From Dactylorhiza incarnata (taxonomy: Eukaryota > Streptophyta > Magnoliopsida > Asparagales > Orchidaceae), in contig JAWHQI010000121.1 in assembly GCA_033032865.1 (NCBI GenBank), positions 4,836,001-4,900,000 on the forward strand: a stretch of 64,000 nt of DNA. The letters run 5' to 3'. The stretch's first letter is position 1. Each line of letters starts with the position of its first letter. Positions 10,390 to 20,548 of the stretch are shown piece by piece. The notes below the pieces were generated by a model. The model searched no databases. It was not told where the DNA came from and was given only the letters and a program-made list of their open reading frames with translations. The position numbers and the translations under genes were made by a program.

Positions 10390-11239
10390 TGTTGAAACCG
10401 ATTTTTTGGTCTCTGTGAAGCTCGGGCCCTCAACAAGTTGAGGGGCAGCTAGCACTTACTAATCCCTCGAAACGAACGGACTGGAGACTTGGAACCAGAC
10501 TAAGACCTTAGTCACAACGAGGAGGTCCCACCACTAACCCGGAAGATCTTTGAGCACTTCCCCTCCCAAGCCAAAGCTGAGACTGGGCACCTTGGAGAGT
10601 TAGAGAGCTAAGCCAAGGAAACCTAGGGAGAAGGAAGCTCAGAATGCTGAGATTGGATCCTCTCCAAAGGTTCCCTTCAAGGTCTATTTATAGTTTTTTG
10701 GTCTCGGTCTGCTAATAGCAGGATTCCGCCTTTTAGTTCTACTATCCGCACCCCAAATGGGTCTGCTAACAGCCAAACTCCAATGTTCTGAAACATTATT
10801 GGCAGATCACTGGGGTAGAAGGGTAAACTCACCTCTAACCCCCTTTGCCGAGCGAGTGATCCTTCCAGGAACCACTCGCCGACCCTCTGGCGAGTACCAA
10901 CTCACGAGTGGCCCGTGAGGGCGCTACTCGTTACCCGACCCACTCGCTTAACTTTTATCGCGAGTAGCCCGTGGGGGTGCCATTCTCTACTCTGGCCTAT
11001 TCGCGTGGCTCTCTCCGCGAGTAGTCCATGAGGGAACCGCTGTCGCGCTAGGTACTTCTTGATCACTCTCGCGGGAGGGCACCACTCGTGAGTGGTCTGC
11101 GAGAGCCCCACTCGCTGCTCTGAGCCACCTCTTGCTCTCTCTCGCTCGAGGTGCCGCGTATGGTCTGCTCTCACGCTAGACTCCTTCCTGTTGAAGCTTG
11201 ACCCCATTTTCTGGCTCTAGGCTAACCCAAGGTGGTACA
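10390..11239 (-). repeat. 5' LTR of Tat element 1 (about 850 bp)
   Basis: The + strand reads TGTTGAAACC to GGTGGTACA, giving TG...CA ends. On the minus strand CTATAAATAGACCTTGAAGG (about 10676-10693) is the TATA region. The same core occurs in the solo LTR at 39280-39811. The right half (10840-11150, U3) repeats GCGAGTA/TACTCGC-like motifs. The minus strand just inside the LTR (10389 downward) would hold the primer site and reads TTTTGGTGCGG; I could not match it to a tRNA. The right flank is copia DNA. Confidence 0.8.
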
Positions 11240-11260
11240 ATATGCATCAAACTATTCTCT

Positions 11261-12467
11261 CTATCTATTGAATAAAGTTTCCATTAGGGACATAAATTCA
11301 GTTGATGGGATTGAGGGAACTGTACTGGTGGAAGGATGTTGCTCATCTTCTTTCCTTGGAGGTGAGGGCAGCATTGTCGATTGACCAGTATGCTCCCCCT
11401 CTATTGGTGCAGGGGTGTTAGAGGGGTGCTCATATTCTGCTTCTTCAGAATTTATATCATGTAGAAAAGCATTCAAGTGTCTGTTAGACTCATCTAGTTC
11501 TTCAAAACCTTCACGCCACCACTTGGAGCATGCTCAAATACTTCGAATTCCTTATTGAAGACAGCTTCTCGATCAGGTAGCTGCCCATGGTCTGGATTCT
11601 CCTCCTCTTGAGATTCTGGATCACTAGCAATCATAGTGGTATCTTCTCGCAGAGGCTCCCCCTCAATATGAGTTAGGGGTTTATGAGCAGATGTAGGAGC
11701 TAAAGCAGGGGTTGTTGAACCTTGAGCACCTTGCAATGATGATTCACCTGCTTCCTTCTTGGTGAACTTCTTCTCCCACCTACTCACTATTTTTACATCT
11801 ATCTTTTTGAGATAGTGGAGAGGGGTAGATTTTGATGCTTTGAGAAGATGAAGGATGCAATTCTTGAGATACAGAGATAAGATTCTGCCAAAGTTTGGAT
11901 ATCTTATGTGTTCTGTAATCTATTCAAACACAAGCTTGCCCCAATCAATCCTCTTGTTCAGGATCACTCTGACCATTATTTCAAACATTCTTTCAGATAC
12001 TCTATCATGGGAACCTGCTTTACACAACAACACTTTCCTAATGACGTGTGTAAGTAATTTGCCTTAACTGTTCATAAGCATTCTTTGTAAGCTTCCATAA
12101 GGTTTATGTTCAAAACCACACCATCTCAATCCTTCATGGATATCTGTCTCAGTGACCTCTCCGTCTTTCTCATCCTTTTCAAAGTCAGTGAGTTGGAAGA
12201 CTTTGGATAAACTTACTGCAGTTACTTTAATGTTTTGTCCAGCCACAACAGTATGAATAGCTTTTTCAGAATTACTGAAGTCGTCGTTCTCATAAATGCA
12301 GTGATGGTAGAGTTGTAAAGACGGGTTGGTTCAGTTAGGATATACTCTAACTCAGAAGCGTACAGAAGGGTTATTACCATATTCAAATCAGATTCAGCCT
12401 TTTCAAAACCATCCTTTAAAAGTTCTCCACCAGAGGGGATTTTCTCTTCAGTCCCTTCCTGCGCCAT
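11261..12467 (-). pseudogene. Extra (env-like) ORF downstream of pol in the Sirevirus-like copy
   Basis: A start (MAQEGTEEK) at 12467 follows a leader-like stretch. The coding potential continues through frames at 12467-12222, 12246-12064, 12060-11890 (segment SERMFEIMVRVILNKRIDW, then a stop) and 11787-11494, to a Pro/Ser/Thr/Glu-rich tail ending at 11261. The central part resembles the 'putative plant transposon protein' helical domain found in Sirevirus extra ORFs. That is recalled by pattern, not checked. It has a stop and two or three frame changes. Sometimes called env-like, but I see no clear membrane anchor. Confidence 0.5.
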
Positions 12468-13009
12468 TTCTTTAGCAGTGAACCGTCGGAAGGAAGGAGA
12501 AGGAGAGATTCTAGGGTTTTGTGTGTGCGTGATTTCTATGCTTACACAATGTCTAATATATATATGATTTATGCATTGGGAAGATATAGAGGTGCGTACC
12601 TTTTCAAATCCTCCTGTATCGTTTTGAGAATCCCGGAATAGCGGCGCAATAATAACAGTGTCGTGTCCTGTGATGTTATTTTATCGGTCTGCTTGAATTT
12701 TGTCGTCAAGAGTGTCGTTGAGATTTCATCATCCTTGTCGTCGAAATAATTTTAGCTTTATCGTCGAGACTTAGACTTTGTCATCGAGACTTCATCAATG
12801 TCGTCTTGACCATTAAGATGATATTCTTTGTGTAGGCTATTTTCCTCTAGGCGGCATGAAGTTATGCTTTATTCATGCTTTCTGGTTGTCCTGTCTTCAA
12901 AACTAAAGTTGTCAGAGTACTTTAGGGTGGACCTTATGTGAGATCCTGCCCATTATCAAAATGTTTCAAATCTAATAACAGATGATACAAGGAATTCAAC
13001 ATGCCTAAC
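12468..13009 (-). other. Spacer with TCGTCGA-type repeats
   Basis: Non-coding region between RNase H and the extra ORF. Between about 12700 and 12820 short GTCGTCGAGACTTCATC-like units recur. A minus-strand leader rich in CT precedes the ATG at 12467. No gene seen. Confidence 0.45.
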
Positions 13010-13537
13010 TTAAGAACTTAACATGTCCAATTCAATTTTGAATTGATTGAATTTTGACTCATCAAGGGGCTTAGTAAATATGTCAGTTATCTGCCTCTCT
13101 GTATTAACATATTCAAGACAGATGTCCTCCTTTTTTACATGCTCCCTAATAAAATGATATCTAATTTCAATATGTTTTGTTCTACTATGTGCCACAGGAT
13201 TTTTAGCAATGGAGATGGCACTTGAGGAATCACAAAAAAGAGGTGTTCTCTTTATGTGCACATTGTAATCCTCTAGTTAGCGTTGAATCCAAAGGAGTTG
13301 TGCACAACAACTACCTGCTGAAATATATTCTGATTCAGCTGTGGAGATAGCAATGCTGTTTTGCTTTTTACTACTCCAGGACACAAGCCATCTCCCCAAG
13401 AAATGACAAGTTCCTGAGGTGCTTTTTCTGTCTTCTTTACATCCAGCAAAGTCTGCATCAGAATATCCACATAACTCAAAATCATGTGACTTAGGATACC
13501 AGAGCCCTAGATTAGGAGTGCCCTTCAGATATCTCAA
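13010..13537 (-). CDS. RNase H of the Sirevirus-like copy
   Basis: Two adjoining frames: 13537-13277 (GYSDADFAGCKEDRKSTSG, then ISTAESEYI) and 13261-13010 (PLFCDSSSAISIAKNP, HSRTKHIEIRYHFIRE, DIFTKPLD). The Asp-Glu-Asp set of copia RNase H is present (YSDADFAG, ESEY, CDSSSA). One stop or frameshift near 13270 separates the pieces. Confidence 0.85.
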
Positions 13538-13579
13538 AATTCATTTCACAGCTGATTAATGAGATTCTTTGGGGTTTAC

Positions 13580-14864
13580 TTAATATCTTGCACAGACACA
13601 TGTAGCAAACATAATGTCTGGCCTACTAGCAGTGAGGTAGACGAATGAGCCAATTATGCTTCTATACATGGACTCATTATAGGGTTTCCCATTTTCATCC
13701 CTGTCTAGAGACACATTAGAACCCATATGAGTTCTCATAGGGGTAGAGTTCTCCATACAAAATTTCTTTATGATATCCAAGGTAAAATTAGTCTAAGAAA
13801 TGAAGATTCCTTCCTCATATTACTTTACTTGGAGACCTAAGAAATACTTAAGCATCAAACTTACTTTGCATAAGTTTAGCAAACGTTTTACAAAGACTCC
13901 CATCTGTTGATCCAAATATAATGTCATCAACATATATTTGGACCAATAGGATCTGGCCCTTCAACTCTCTCAAGAAAAGAGTATTATCTATTTTCCCTCT
14001 TGAGAACTTGTTTTCAAGAAGAAAGGTAGACAGTGTCTCATACCAAGCTCTTGGAGCTTGCTTCAGCCCATACAGGACTTTCTTTAGAAAATGTACATGA
14101 TCATGAAAGGTTGGAGAGATAAAACCTGGAGGTTGAGATACATAGACTTTTTCTTTTAAATCTCCATTTAAGAATGCTGACTTTACATCCATTTGATAGA
14201 CTTTGAATCCCTTGTATACAACATAAGCTAGGAAGAGTCTGATGGATTCCAATCTGGCAACAGGTACAAATATTTGATCAAAATCTATACCTTCCTTCTG
14301 TCTGTATCCTTGGGCTACCTGCCTTGCCTTATTCTTTATAATCACTCCATCTTCATCCATCTTGTTTTTATAGACCCACTTTATCCCAATAATATTGTGC
14401 CCTTGTGGCCTTGGGACAAGATTCCATACTTTGCACCATTTGAATTGATTGAGCTCTTCTTGCATAGCCATAACCCAGAATTGGTCTTTGTTGGCCTCCT
14501 CAAATTTCTTGGGCTCTAGTTGTGATAGGAAACTGAGGTGCAAGTTCTCATTTAGAGCATTTCTTTTGGTCCTTACTCCATAAGTGAGCTCACCAATTAT
14601 CTGATTTGCCGGATGACTTCTAAGATGTCTCATAGCTGTAGGCATCACTCTTGCTGGTTCTCTTGTTTCAGTAACTTCTTCAGCTCCTGCTTCATGATTC
14701 TCATTTTGGAGATTTGGTTCTTCAGTAGATTCTTCTACTATTTCTTTAATGGATTCCAGTGTGGAAAGCTCATTCTTCTTAACTACTTCTTCTCTAATTT
14801 TGAGGGTTTCTACTCTTTCTTCAATTCCTGCACTGGATGAACTAGGAAAAGGATTATGCAGCAT
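13580..14864 (-). CDS. Reverse transcriptase of the Sirevirus-like copy
   Basis: The main frame 14864-13848 gives the copia [63 protein letters not shown] and the catalytic [11 protein letters not shown]. The thumb/linker continues at 13780-13580 ([35 protein letters not shown]) in a different frame. The RT core is well preserved; the break lies just past the palm. Confidence 0.88.
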
Positions 14865-16060
14865 GCTGCTCTCACAAAAACAATATGTACAGATTCTTCA
14901 ATTGTAAGAGCATTCTTATTGAAGACTCTGCAGGCTTTGCTAGTTTTGTTATATCCTACAAAGATACCTTCATAGCTCTTTTCAAAGATCTTGATAATGT
15001 AATGCTTATTATTTTTCAGCACATAACATTTACTCCCAAAGATTTTGAAGTAAGCTAGTGTTGGCTTCTTTACCTTAATCAGCTCATAAGGAGTCTTATT
15101 ATGGTTGTTATTGATGAGTGCTCTATTTTGCACATGACATGCAATGTTGACTGCCTCAGCCCAAAGGTATTCTGGGAGTGAGGAGTCACATAACATGGTT
15201 CTACCAGCTTCAATTAGTGTTCTATTTTTCCTCCCAGCCACCCCATTCTGTTGGGGAGTTCTGGGAGAAGAAAACTCTTGTAAGATACCTTCTTATTCAC
15301 AAAATTTGGTCATTGACCCATACTGAAATTCAGTTCCACGATCACTTCTAATTTTGACCACTGAACTGTTTATTTTATTCTGAATTTGTTTGACAAAATT
15401 CTTGAATGTACTTAGAGTATCAGACTTGTGTTTTAAAAAGAACACCCAGGCAAATCTAGAGTGATCATCAACAATAACCAATGTATAAGCCATTCCTCCT
15501 AAGCTGTGAACTGCCATAGGACCAAATAAGTCCATGTGTAGTAGGTATAAGCATATAATGGATTCTTTGTCCTGTATGCTTTTAGGTGAAGTTCTTGTTT
15601 GCTTGCCCATTTGGCATGCATGACAAGGACTCATCTCTAAACAATCCAACTTAGGAGCATCCCTTACCAAGTCTTCTGTCATTAATTTCTTAAGAGACTT
15701 GTAATTAATGTGGGCTAGTCTCTTGTGCCACTTTACACAAGTAGACATTCCATCATTTGCTACAAGACATACATGCTCATTCTTTCTAAGGCAAATGAAA
15801 TTTAAACAATAGATATTGCCACTCCTAGTGCCTGTTAGGATGGATTCATTCTCAGAATCCTTGATCAGGCACTTATCCTTGTGGAAAGAAACAACGTATC
15901 CTAAGTCACATAGTTGACTTACTCTTATAAGGTTATGTTGTAACCCTTCAACATAAGCTACTTTTGTGATAGAGATACTACCATTAGTGATCTTACCATA
16001 GCCCTTGACTACACCTCTGTCAGATCCTCCAAACTTTACTTTGGGTCCATCTTCTACAGG
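14810..16060 (-). CDS. Protease end, GAG-preintegrase and integrase of the Sirevirus-like copy
   Basis: The frame reads from about 16060 ([17 protein letters not shown], protease tail) through the preintegrase zinc motif at 15748-15600 ([21 protein letters not shown]) into the integrase core ([24 protein letters not shown]) ending at 15293. It resumes at 15241-14810. The first two catalytic Asp are present. The conserved Glu of the GVVERKNR motif is Gly here (GVAGRKNR), which should abolish strand transfer. A stop or frameshift lies near 15290. Confidence 0.8.
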
Positions 16061-16075
16061 TGTAAACTAAGGCTA

Positions 16076-16570
16076 CTTCATCCTTGGTAATCTGGGGTTA
16101 CGGCTTCGACCCAAAAGGACTTAGGTAATTTATATTCAGATATCATAGTGCGTGCTAGTTCTTGAATTGTCCCATTCTTTCTTTCTACAACACCATTTTG
16201 TTGAGGTGTGCGTAGAGCGGAGAACTCGTGCTTAATACCTAACATTTCACAAAAAGATTTAAAATTTTCATTTTCAAATTCTCCTCCATGATCTGAGCGA
16301 ATGCATTTTATTTTCAAATCTAGTTCATTTTGAATACGAGTACATAATTTTGAAAATTCGCAAAATGCATCAGATTTGGAAGAGAGAAATAAAGTTCAAT
16401 AATATCTAGAGAAATCATCTATTAGAACAAAAGTATATATTCTACCACCAAGACTTGTGGTGCTAATGGGACCAAAGAGATCCATATGAATTAATTGCAA
16501 AGGTTTTGTAGTAGAAATTTCGTTTTTTTGCTTTTAAAAGGAGATTTTGTAAATTTTCCTTTTTGACATG
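16076..16570 (-). mobile_element. Second copia integrase fragment
   Basis: The minus strand encodes another copia integrase core: an upstream broken part at 16500-16320 (HMDLFGPISTTSLGG, FVLIDDFSRYY) and an open frame 16317-16078 ([24 protein letters not shown]). All three catalytic positions (D, D, E) can be seen. It repeats the domain present in the neighbouring copy, so these are two different elements fused at about 16070. Its right end is cut by the Tat LTR at 16571. Confidence 0.8.
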
Positions 16571-17206
16571 TGTTGAAGCCAGGAAATTCCTAGACTCCAA
16601 AATTCGGATCAATGCAGCCGGAGGCTACTTGCCCAGCGGTCGGACTAGATGGCTTGGCTGGCAACGACGAAAAGGGCTAGGACTAAGACAACAGGACCGC
16701 AAGCTGCGGCAGGGAGGTTCCACCACGTACCCAGAAGCTCAGAAGAGACTTCCCCTCCAAGACCAAGAATGGTCGAGCAGGGTACGAGGAAGGCACCGAC
16801 TTGGCTAGTACCGGGAGTGACTACCAAGGATGACGGGTCCGAGAATTTGAATGTGGGAGTTCCAAAAGCTCAAGTTCAGATGCCAATCCAAGTACCCCTG
16901 GGGTCCTATTTATAGGAAAACCAAGGGGTAGGGGAGGGAGTTTTATAGCCCAGCCCCTGCCCGGCGACTAGCAATATTGAGGCGATCTCCCCCATAAAAG
17001 AGGCGAGCATAACCTATGTCGCCCATCTTTTGGCGAGTATCTGGGCTACTCACGCGAGTGCACCCATACTCGCCTAGGCCTTCTTCTGCTCCTGCTGGCT
17101 GAGCTGTCTTGTGTCTTGAGCTGTTGACTTCTGTGTTGACCCTTTGACTGACTTCTGCCTACGTGGATTTGAGTGGGCCCTACACCCGAAGAATGAGGGT
17201 TGTACA
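16571..17206 (-). repeat. 3' LTR of Tat element 2
   Basis: The + strand reads TGTTGAAGCC to GGGTTGTACA. A minus-strand TATA (rc of CTATTTATAG, 16906-16915) matches the other Tat LTRs here. The purine-rich AAAGAGCGGGGATTG on the minus strand directly to the right (17207-17222) is the polypurine tract. So this is a 3' LTR and the element body lies to the right. The left target flank is ACATG (16566-16570). Confidence 0.8.
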
Positions 17207-17222
17207 CAATCCCCGCTCTTTG
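17207..17222 (-). other. Polypurine tract of Tat element 2
   Basis: A minus-strand purine stretch with one T pair (AAAGAGCGGGGATTG) abuts the 3' LTR. It is the expected plus-strand primer site and fixes the LTR boundary and orientation. Confidence 0.65.
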
Positions 17223-17330
17223 TGAGTAACGTAGTTGCTCGGAAAGAATCATCCATCCTTCATTCAATGATCTGGTCTTCTGGCGAGTACTGATCTATAG
17301 TCCGCATCTTGCTGGCCAACGTCCTGGCCC

Positions 17331-17340
17331 TATATATAGA
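17331..17340 (+). promoter_or_regulatory. TATA box of the antisense gene in Tat element 2
   Basis: TATATATAGA lies 56 bp upstream of the ATG at 17387, on the strand opposite to the parent element. As in element 1, the antisense gene seems to have its own core promoter. Confidence 0.6.
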
Positions 17341-17386
17341 GGGGGAGGGGTCTCTGATGGCAAGGCTTTTCCAATCTTGCTTCAAG

Positions 17387-18753
17387 ATGTCGCACAATCA
17401 TGCTGAGGAGGCTGCTGCTGATATGGCCGAGCTTGAAAGTTTGTTGCCACCTGTTCAGACTTCCGCTCGCTTGGACGCCGAGCTTGAGGAGTTCCTCGCC
17501 ACCAAGAAGAGGAAGCGGCTTGAGAAAAAGAAGAGGAAGAAAGAGGAAAAGAAGGATGTTTCTGCCTCGGAGAATGTCGCTGATTCTCTAGTCGGCGTTA
17601 CCCAGCAAATGCTTGACAACTTGGGTCTCGACCATTTGGACGACTCGCCTGCTCCTGGCCTTCCCGCGTCGAATGTCGCCCTTGAGGCGAGTACGGCTGG
17701 AAACTCGACTCAGGCTCAACCTGAAGTCCTCCCTGCAAAAAGTGAGAGCCACCTACTCGCTACTTTCAAGTTGGTTTGCCAACTATTTGGCGAGTTTCTG
17801 ATGTTATTTATACTATCTCGCAGATCCGCCGCTTACTGCTGTTCAGGAGGAGCCTTCGGTCGTAATTCCTTTGCGATCGTCGCAGATGATCTCTCCTAGG
17901 ACCTGGGGAGGATCTCGCCGAGATGGATCAGTGCGGATCCTTTATAGCTCCTTGGTGGAGAAGAGGCTGGTGAGCGAGCAGAGGGCTCCTATGGCGAGTA
18001 ACGCTCCTCCACCGCCACCTCCCTTGCAGCAACCAGAGCTAGCGAGTAGCGCGCAGCTACCCACGGATGAACTTCCTCCACCTCCTCCTTTTCTGCCTCC
18101 TGCCGACATGCAAGGTGATCATCGCCTTCTATCCTCTTTGGCTCCCACCACCCATCTGGCTGAGTCCTTGCGCCAAGGTGGGGTGGTGGGGTCTTCTGGA
18201 TTCTTCGCCCCAAGTGGAGGAGGGCGGCCAGTGGATGGTCGCGGTCGGGGGGATGTGCACCCCAGCAGGGAGCACACCGGCGGGTCGCACTCTAGTCGGC
18301 GAGATGGCGACCATCACAGCCCATCCCCGCATCGAGGAAGGAGCTCTCTTCGCCGACAATCTCGAAGTCCTCGCCGCGACTCGCAGAATGATGCTCATCG
18401 GCCTGGTAATGGAGTCGTAACCTTGTTGAGCTTTTTGATTTGGTCTTTTTGCTACTCGCCACTAAGATTTTTTTGCCTCCTTGTCTTCTTCTGCAGCTCG
18501 CGCTCATACTCCCATAGGAGCTCTGATTGATGGGGTCGGGGTTACCTCCCGCGAGTACCAGGAGAGGGCTACTCGCGCCATCTTGGACCTAGAGGCGAAG
18601 TTGCAGTGCCTGACGATCAGCGAGCCTCATCACCGCTTGACTGTTGTGGAGGCGCGAGTTGAGCGCTTGGCGGCCGCTGGCTCTCAGCGTCGCTTGACCG
18701 AGCTGGAAGTGCGAGTATCACGACTGGAAGAGTTCGATACTCGGCTGGCGGGT
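17387..18753 (+). CDS. Intact antisense accessory gene of Tat element 2 (3' end cut)
   Basis: Three exons, 17387-17739, 17823-18406 and 18497-18753, have GT-AG introns (donors GTGAGA, GTAATG; acceptors CTCGCAG, TTCTGCAG) and consistent phases without any stop. The N-terminal region is acidic, then carries a Lys/Arg block (KKRKRLEKKKRKKEEKK) that looks like a nuclear localisation signal. The middle is proline-rich (polyPro twice) and ends in an Arg/Ser stretch (RRQSRSPRRDS). The third exon forms a heptad-like coiled coil (LEAKLQCLTISEPHHRLTVVE, LTELEVRVSRLEEF). The frame is truncated at 18753, where the LTR-like sequence TGTAACATCCC begins. No known enzyme domain; the layout suggests a nuclear RNA- or protein-binding protein, which is inference. 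Confidence 0.7.
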
Positions 18754-19440
18754 TGTAACATCCCGCAAACAGCTAGACCCCTTGGATGGTTTTGTCATGA
18801 CTAGGGCATGACAAAACCATAGGAAGCACAAAGGGAGCATAAAAGCTTAGGAAAGAAGAAGAAAACCACCTTGGTCTGCAAATAGCAATATCCAGTTACC
18901 AAGCTTAGAGTTGGACTTTAGGGTCTCACCTTGACCCTTTGACTCCATCATAGCATACCTAACCCTTTAGGGGTCCCCTTACAGCACTAAGGACCCATTG
19001 GGGTCAACCTAAGAGGTCAAATTGACCAAAGTCAACCCTAACCCCAGATCGATCAAAGTAGCCTAATTAGGGTCAATTGACCTCCATCATGCCAAATTTA
19101 CCTTGACCCTGCCCTCATAAGGATAGTAGCGACCCAATGGACCAAAAAGCCCCAACATGGGGCCATCAATTTGGCCATTTTGACCAAAGTCAACTCTAGC
19201 CCTGTTTTGGTCAAACCAACACCTTTTGGATAAATTCGCCCGATCGGGGCACCACCATGACTCAACCAACTTTGGGTGGTGTCAAGGGACTCAAGACACG
19301 CCACTTGGACCAGTCAACCCATCAGTTGACCAAGTCAACACCTCAAGTCTACACTTGGTCAACCTTGCCCAAAAAGAAGAGAAAAGGCTTACTCAAGCCC
19401 AATGCACTTGGGCTAGGCCTAATTGGAGTTTCCCATTAGC
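18754..19440. mobile_element. LTR-like insertion rich in TTGAC/GTCAA motifs
   Basis: It starts TGTAACATCCCGC exactly where the antisense gene stops, a start typical of plant gypsy LTRs. It contains no ORF. Between 18932 and 19363 I count 17 TTGAC/GTCAA pentamers, some as inverted pairs (GGTCAATTGACC). The right boundary and the matching second LTR were not found, so the solo or partial LTR call is tentative. Confidence 0.4.
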
Positions 19441-20548
19441 TTAGGAGGCTGATAATTACCAGGAGGTTGTATTTTTTAGCGTTTAATGAGTTGAGCCGTT
19501 GCGAGCCCTGCACATCCACAAGTAAGAACACACATAATAATTTTATGGATAAGCAGTAATAAAGAAATAACGAAAACGCAAATGCAAGCTTATACTTATT
19601 TAGTTGGAATGTATACGATTTAGAACTATTAATAGGAGCAAGGATACAGGCGAAGGATACGACGAAGGAAGTCGGCACAACCCAAATTTGTTGTGCAAGG
19701 AGAGTGCCGAGGAAGAGGGTTGGAACGACAGTTGACTTGTGGACTGAAAAGACCTCAGTCGGATTGCCGGAATAGGTCGTCGAAGGTCGACGACAACCTG
19801 CTCGCGGTAGCTTTGTAAGGTTGTTGGACGATGGAGCCGGAGTCGACAGCGACCGACAGAGGGATACAACCTTCAGAGGTCGCCGAAATGGGTGGCGGGG
19901 TTGACGACGACCAAACATTGTCGGCGATGAATGTGCGCGGGAAGATGGAGTCATGCCTGGAGGTGGCCAGCAACAGACAATTCGCAGGGAGCAACTCTCA
20001 GGATGTCGCCGACGGCTAGGGCAGGGGGAAGAGAGGCGCTCGGTAGGGGCAAAACAGGAGAGGCTCTCGATTTTGGTGAAATCTGACCGACGGGACAGAG
20101 AAACGAAAATCTCATTTATCTGTCTATTCTGATCCCCTTTCTCTTTACAATGGTTCTTCATATAGGCTAGCCTTTCCCAGCTTATTTTCCAAAATTTCTT
20201 TCCAAACACATTTTCCTAATAACTCTTAGATATTATTTTTCCTAATAACTCCACATATTATTTTCCTAGTATGTCATGATACTAATTTCCAAATGTGACT
20301 TTCCAAACATTGTTTTTCTAAATCTCTTTGTCTCAATATGGTGAATGATGAATTTTCTCCAATTAATATGTATGCCTCCTTAAATAAATTAAGCTTGCCA
20401 TTTTGTCCTAGCTACTCAAAAATTACCGGACCATTTATTCACGGTTTCACCGGATGGTTAAGCCGATGGGCCGAAATTCAAAATACATTGGTGCATGGAA
20501 AAATTGACAAAATAAATAAAATAACAAATAATAAAATATAACTGATGC
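19441..20548 (-). other. Probable leader/LTR DNA of a minus-strand retroelement
   Basis: The 257-codon minus frame across 19436-20209 reads as low-complexity Ser/Pro/Arg sequence with no family signature. On the minus strand CTATATGAAG near 20160, followed by a transcribed-leader-like stretch, looks like an LTR promoter and 5' UTR. 20210-20540 is AT-rich with TTTTCCTAATAACTC repeated at about 20210 and 20240. No gene is supported. Confidence 0.35.

Larger units (their letters stand above)
1..11239 (-). mobile_element. Tat-lineage Ty3/gypsy element 1, left end outside window
   Basis: The order on the minus strand is 5' LTR (10390-11239), gag (about 10340-8902), protease (8901-8284), RT (8414-6957), RNase H (6614-5892) and integrase (5676-4819). 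A 94-bp tandem array and two opposite-strand intron-containing genes follow, up to the window edge. The PR-RT-RH-IN order is that of Ty3/gypsy. The separate RNase H region and the extra genes downstream of pol point to the Tat lineage, in which extra ORFs, often antisense, are known between pol and the 3' LTR. Pol has several stops and frameshifts, so this copy is not autonomous. The 3' LTR and target duplication lie left of base 1. Confidence 0.85.
11240..16070 (-). mobile_element. Sirevirus-like Ty1/copia fragment
   Basis: Reading leftward on the minus strand: protease end and GAG-preintegrase (16060-15650), integrase (15650-14810), RT (14864-13580), RNase H (13537-13010), a 540-bp spacer, then an extra ORF (12467-11261). 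The integrase-RT-RNase H order is copia-type. An extra ORF downstream of pol is typical of Sireviruses. Both ends are cut: on the left by the Tat 5' LTR at 11239, on the right at about 16070 by another copia fragment. No LTRs of this copy are in the window. Confidence 0.8.

Noticed and set aside
19436..20209. 257-codon minus-strand ORF
   Set aside because: No family signature. The DNA looks like LTR and leader sequence with a TATA-like start, and composition alone can keep the frame open.
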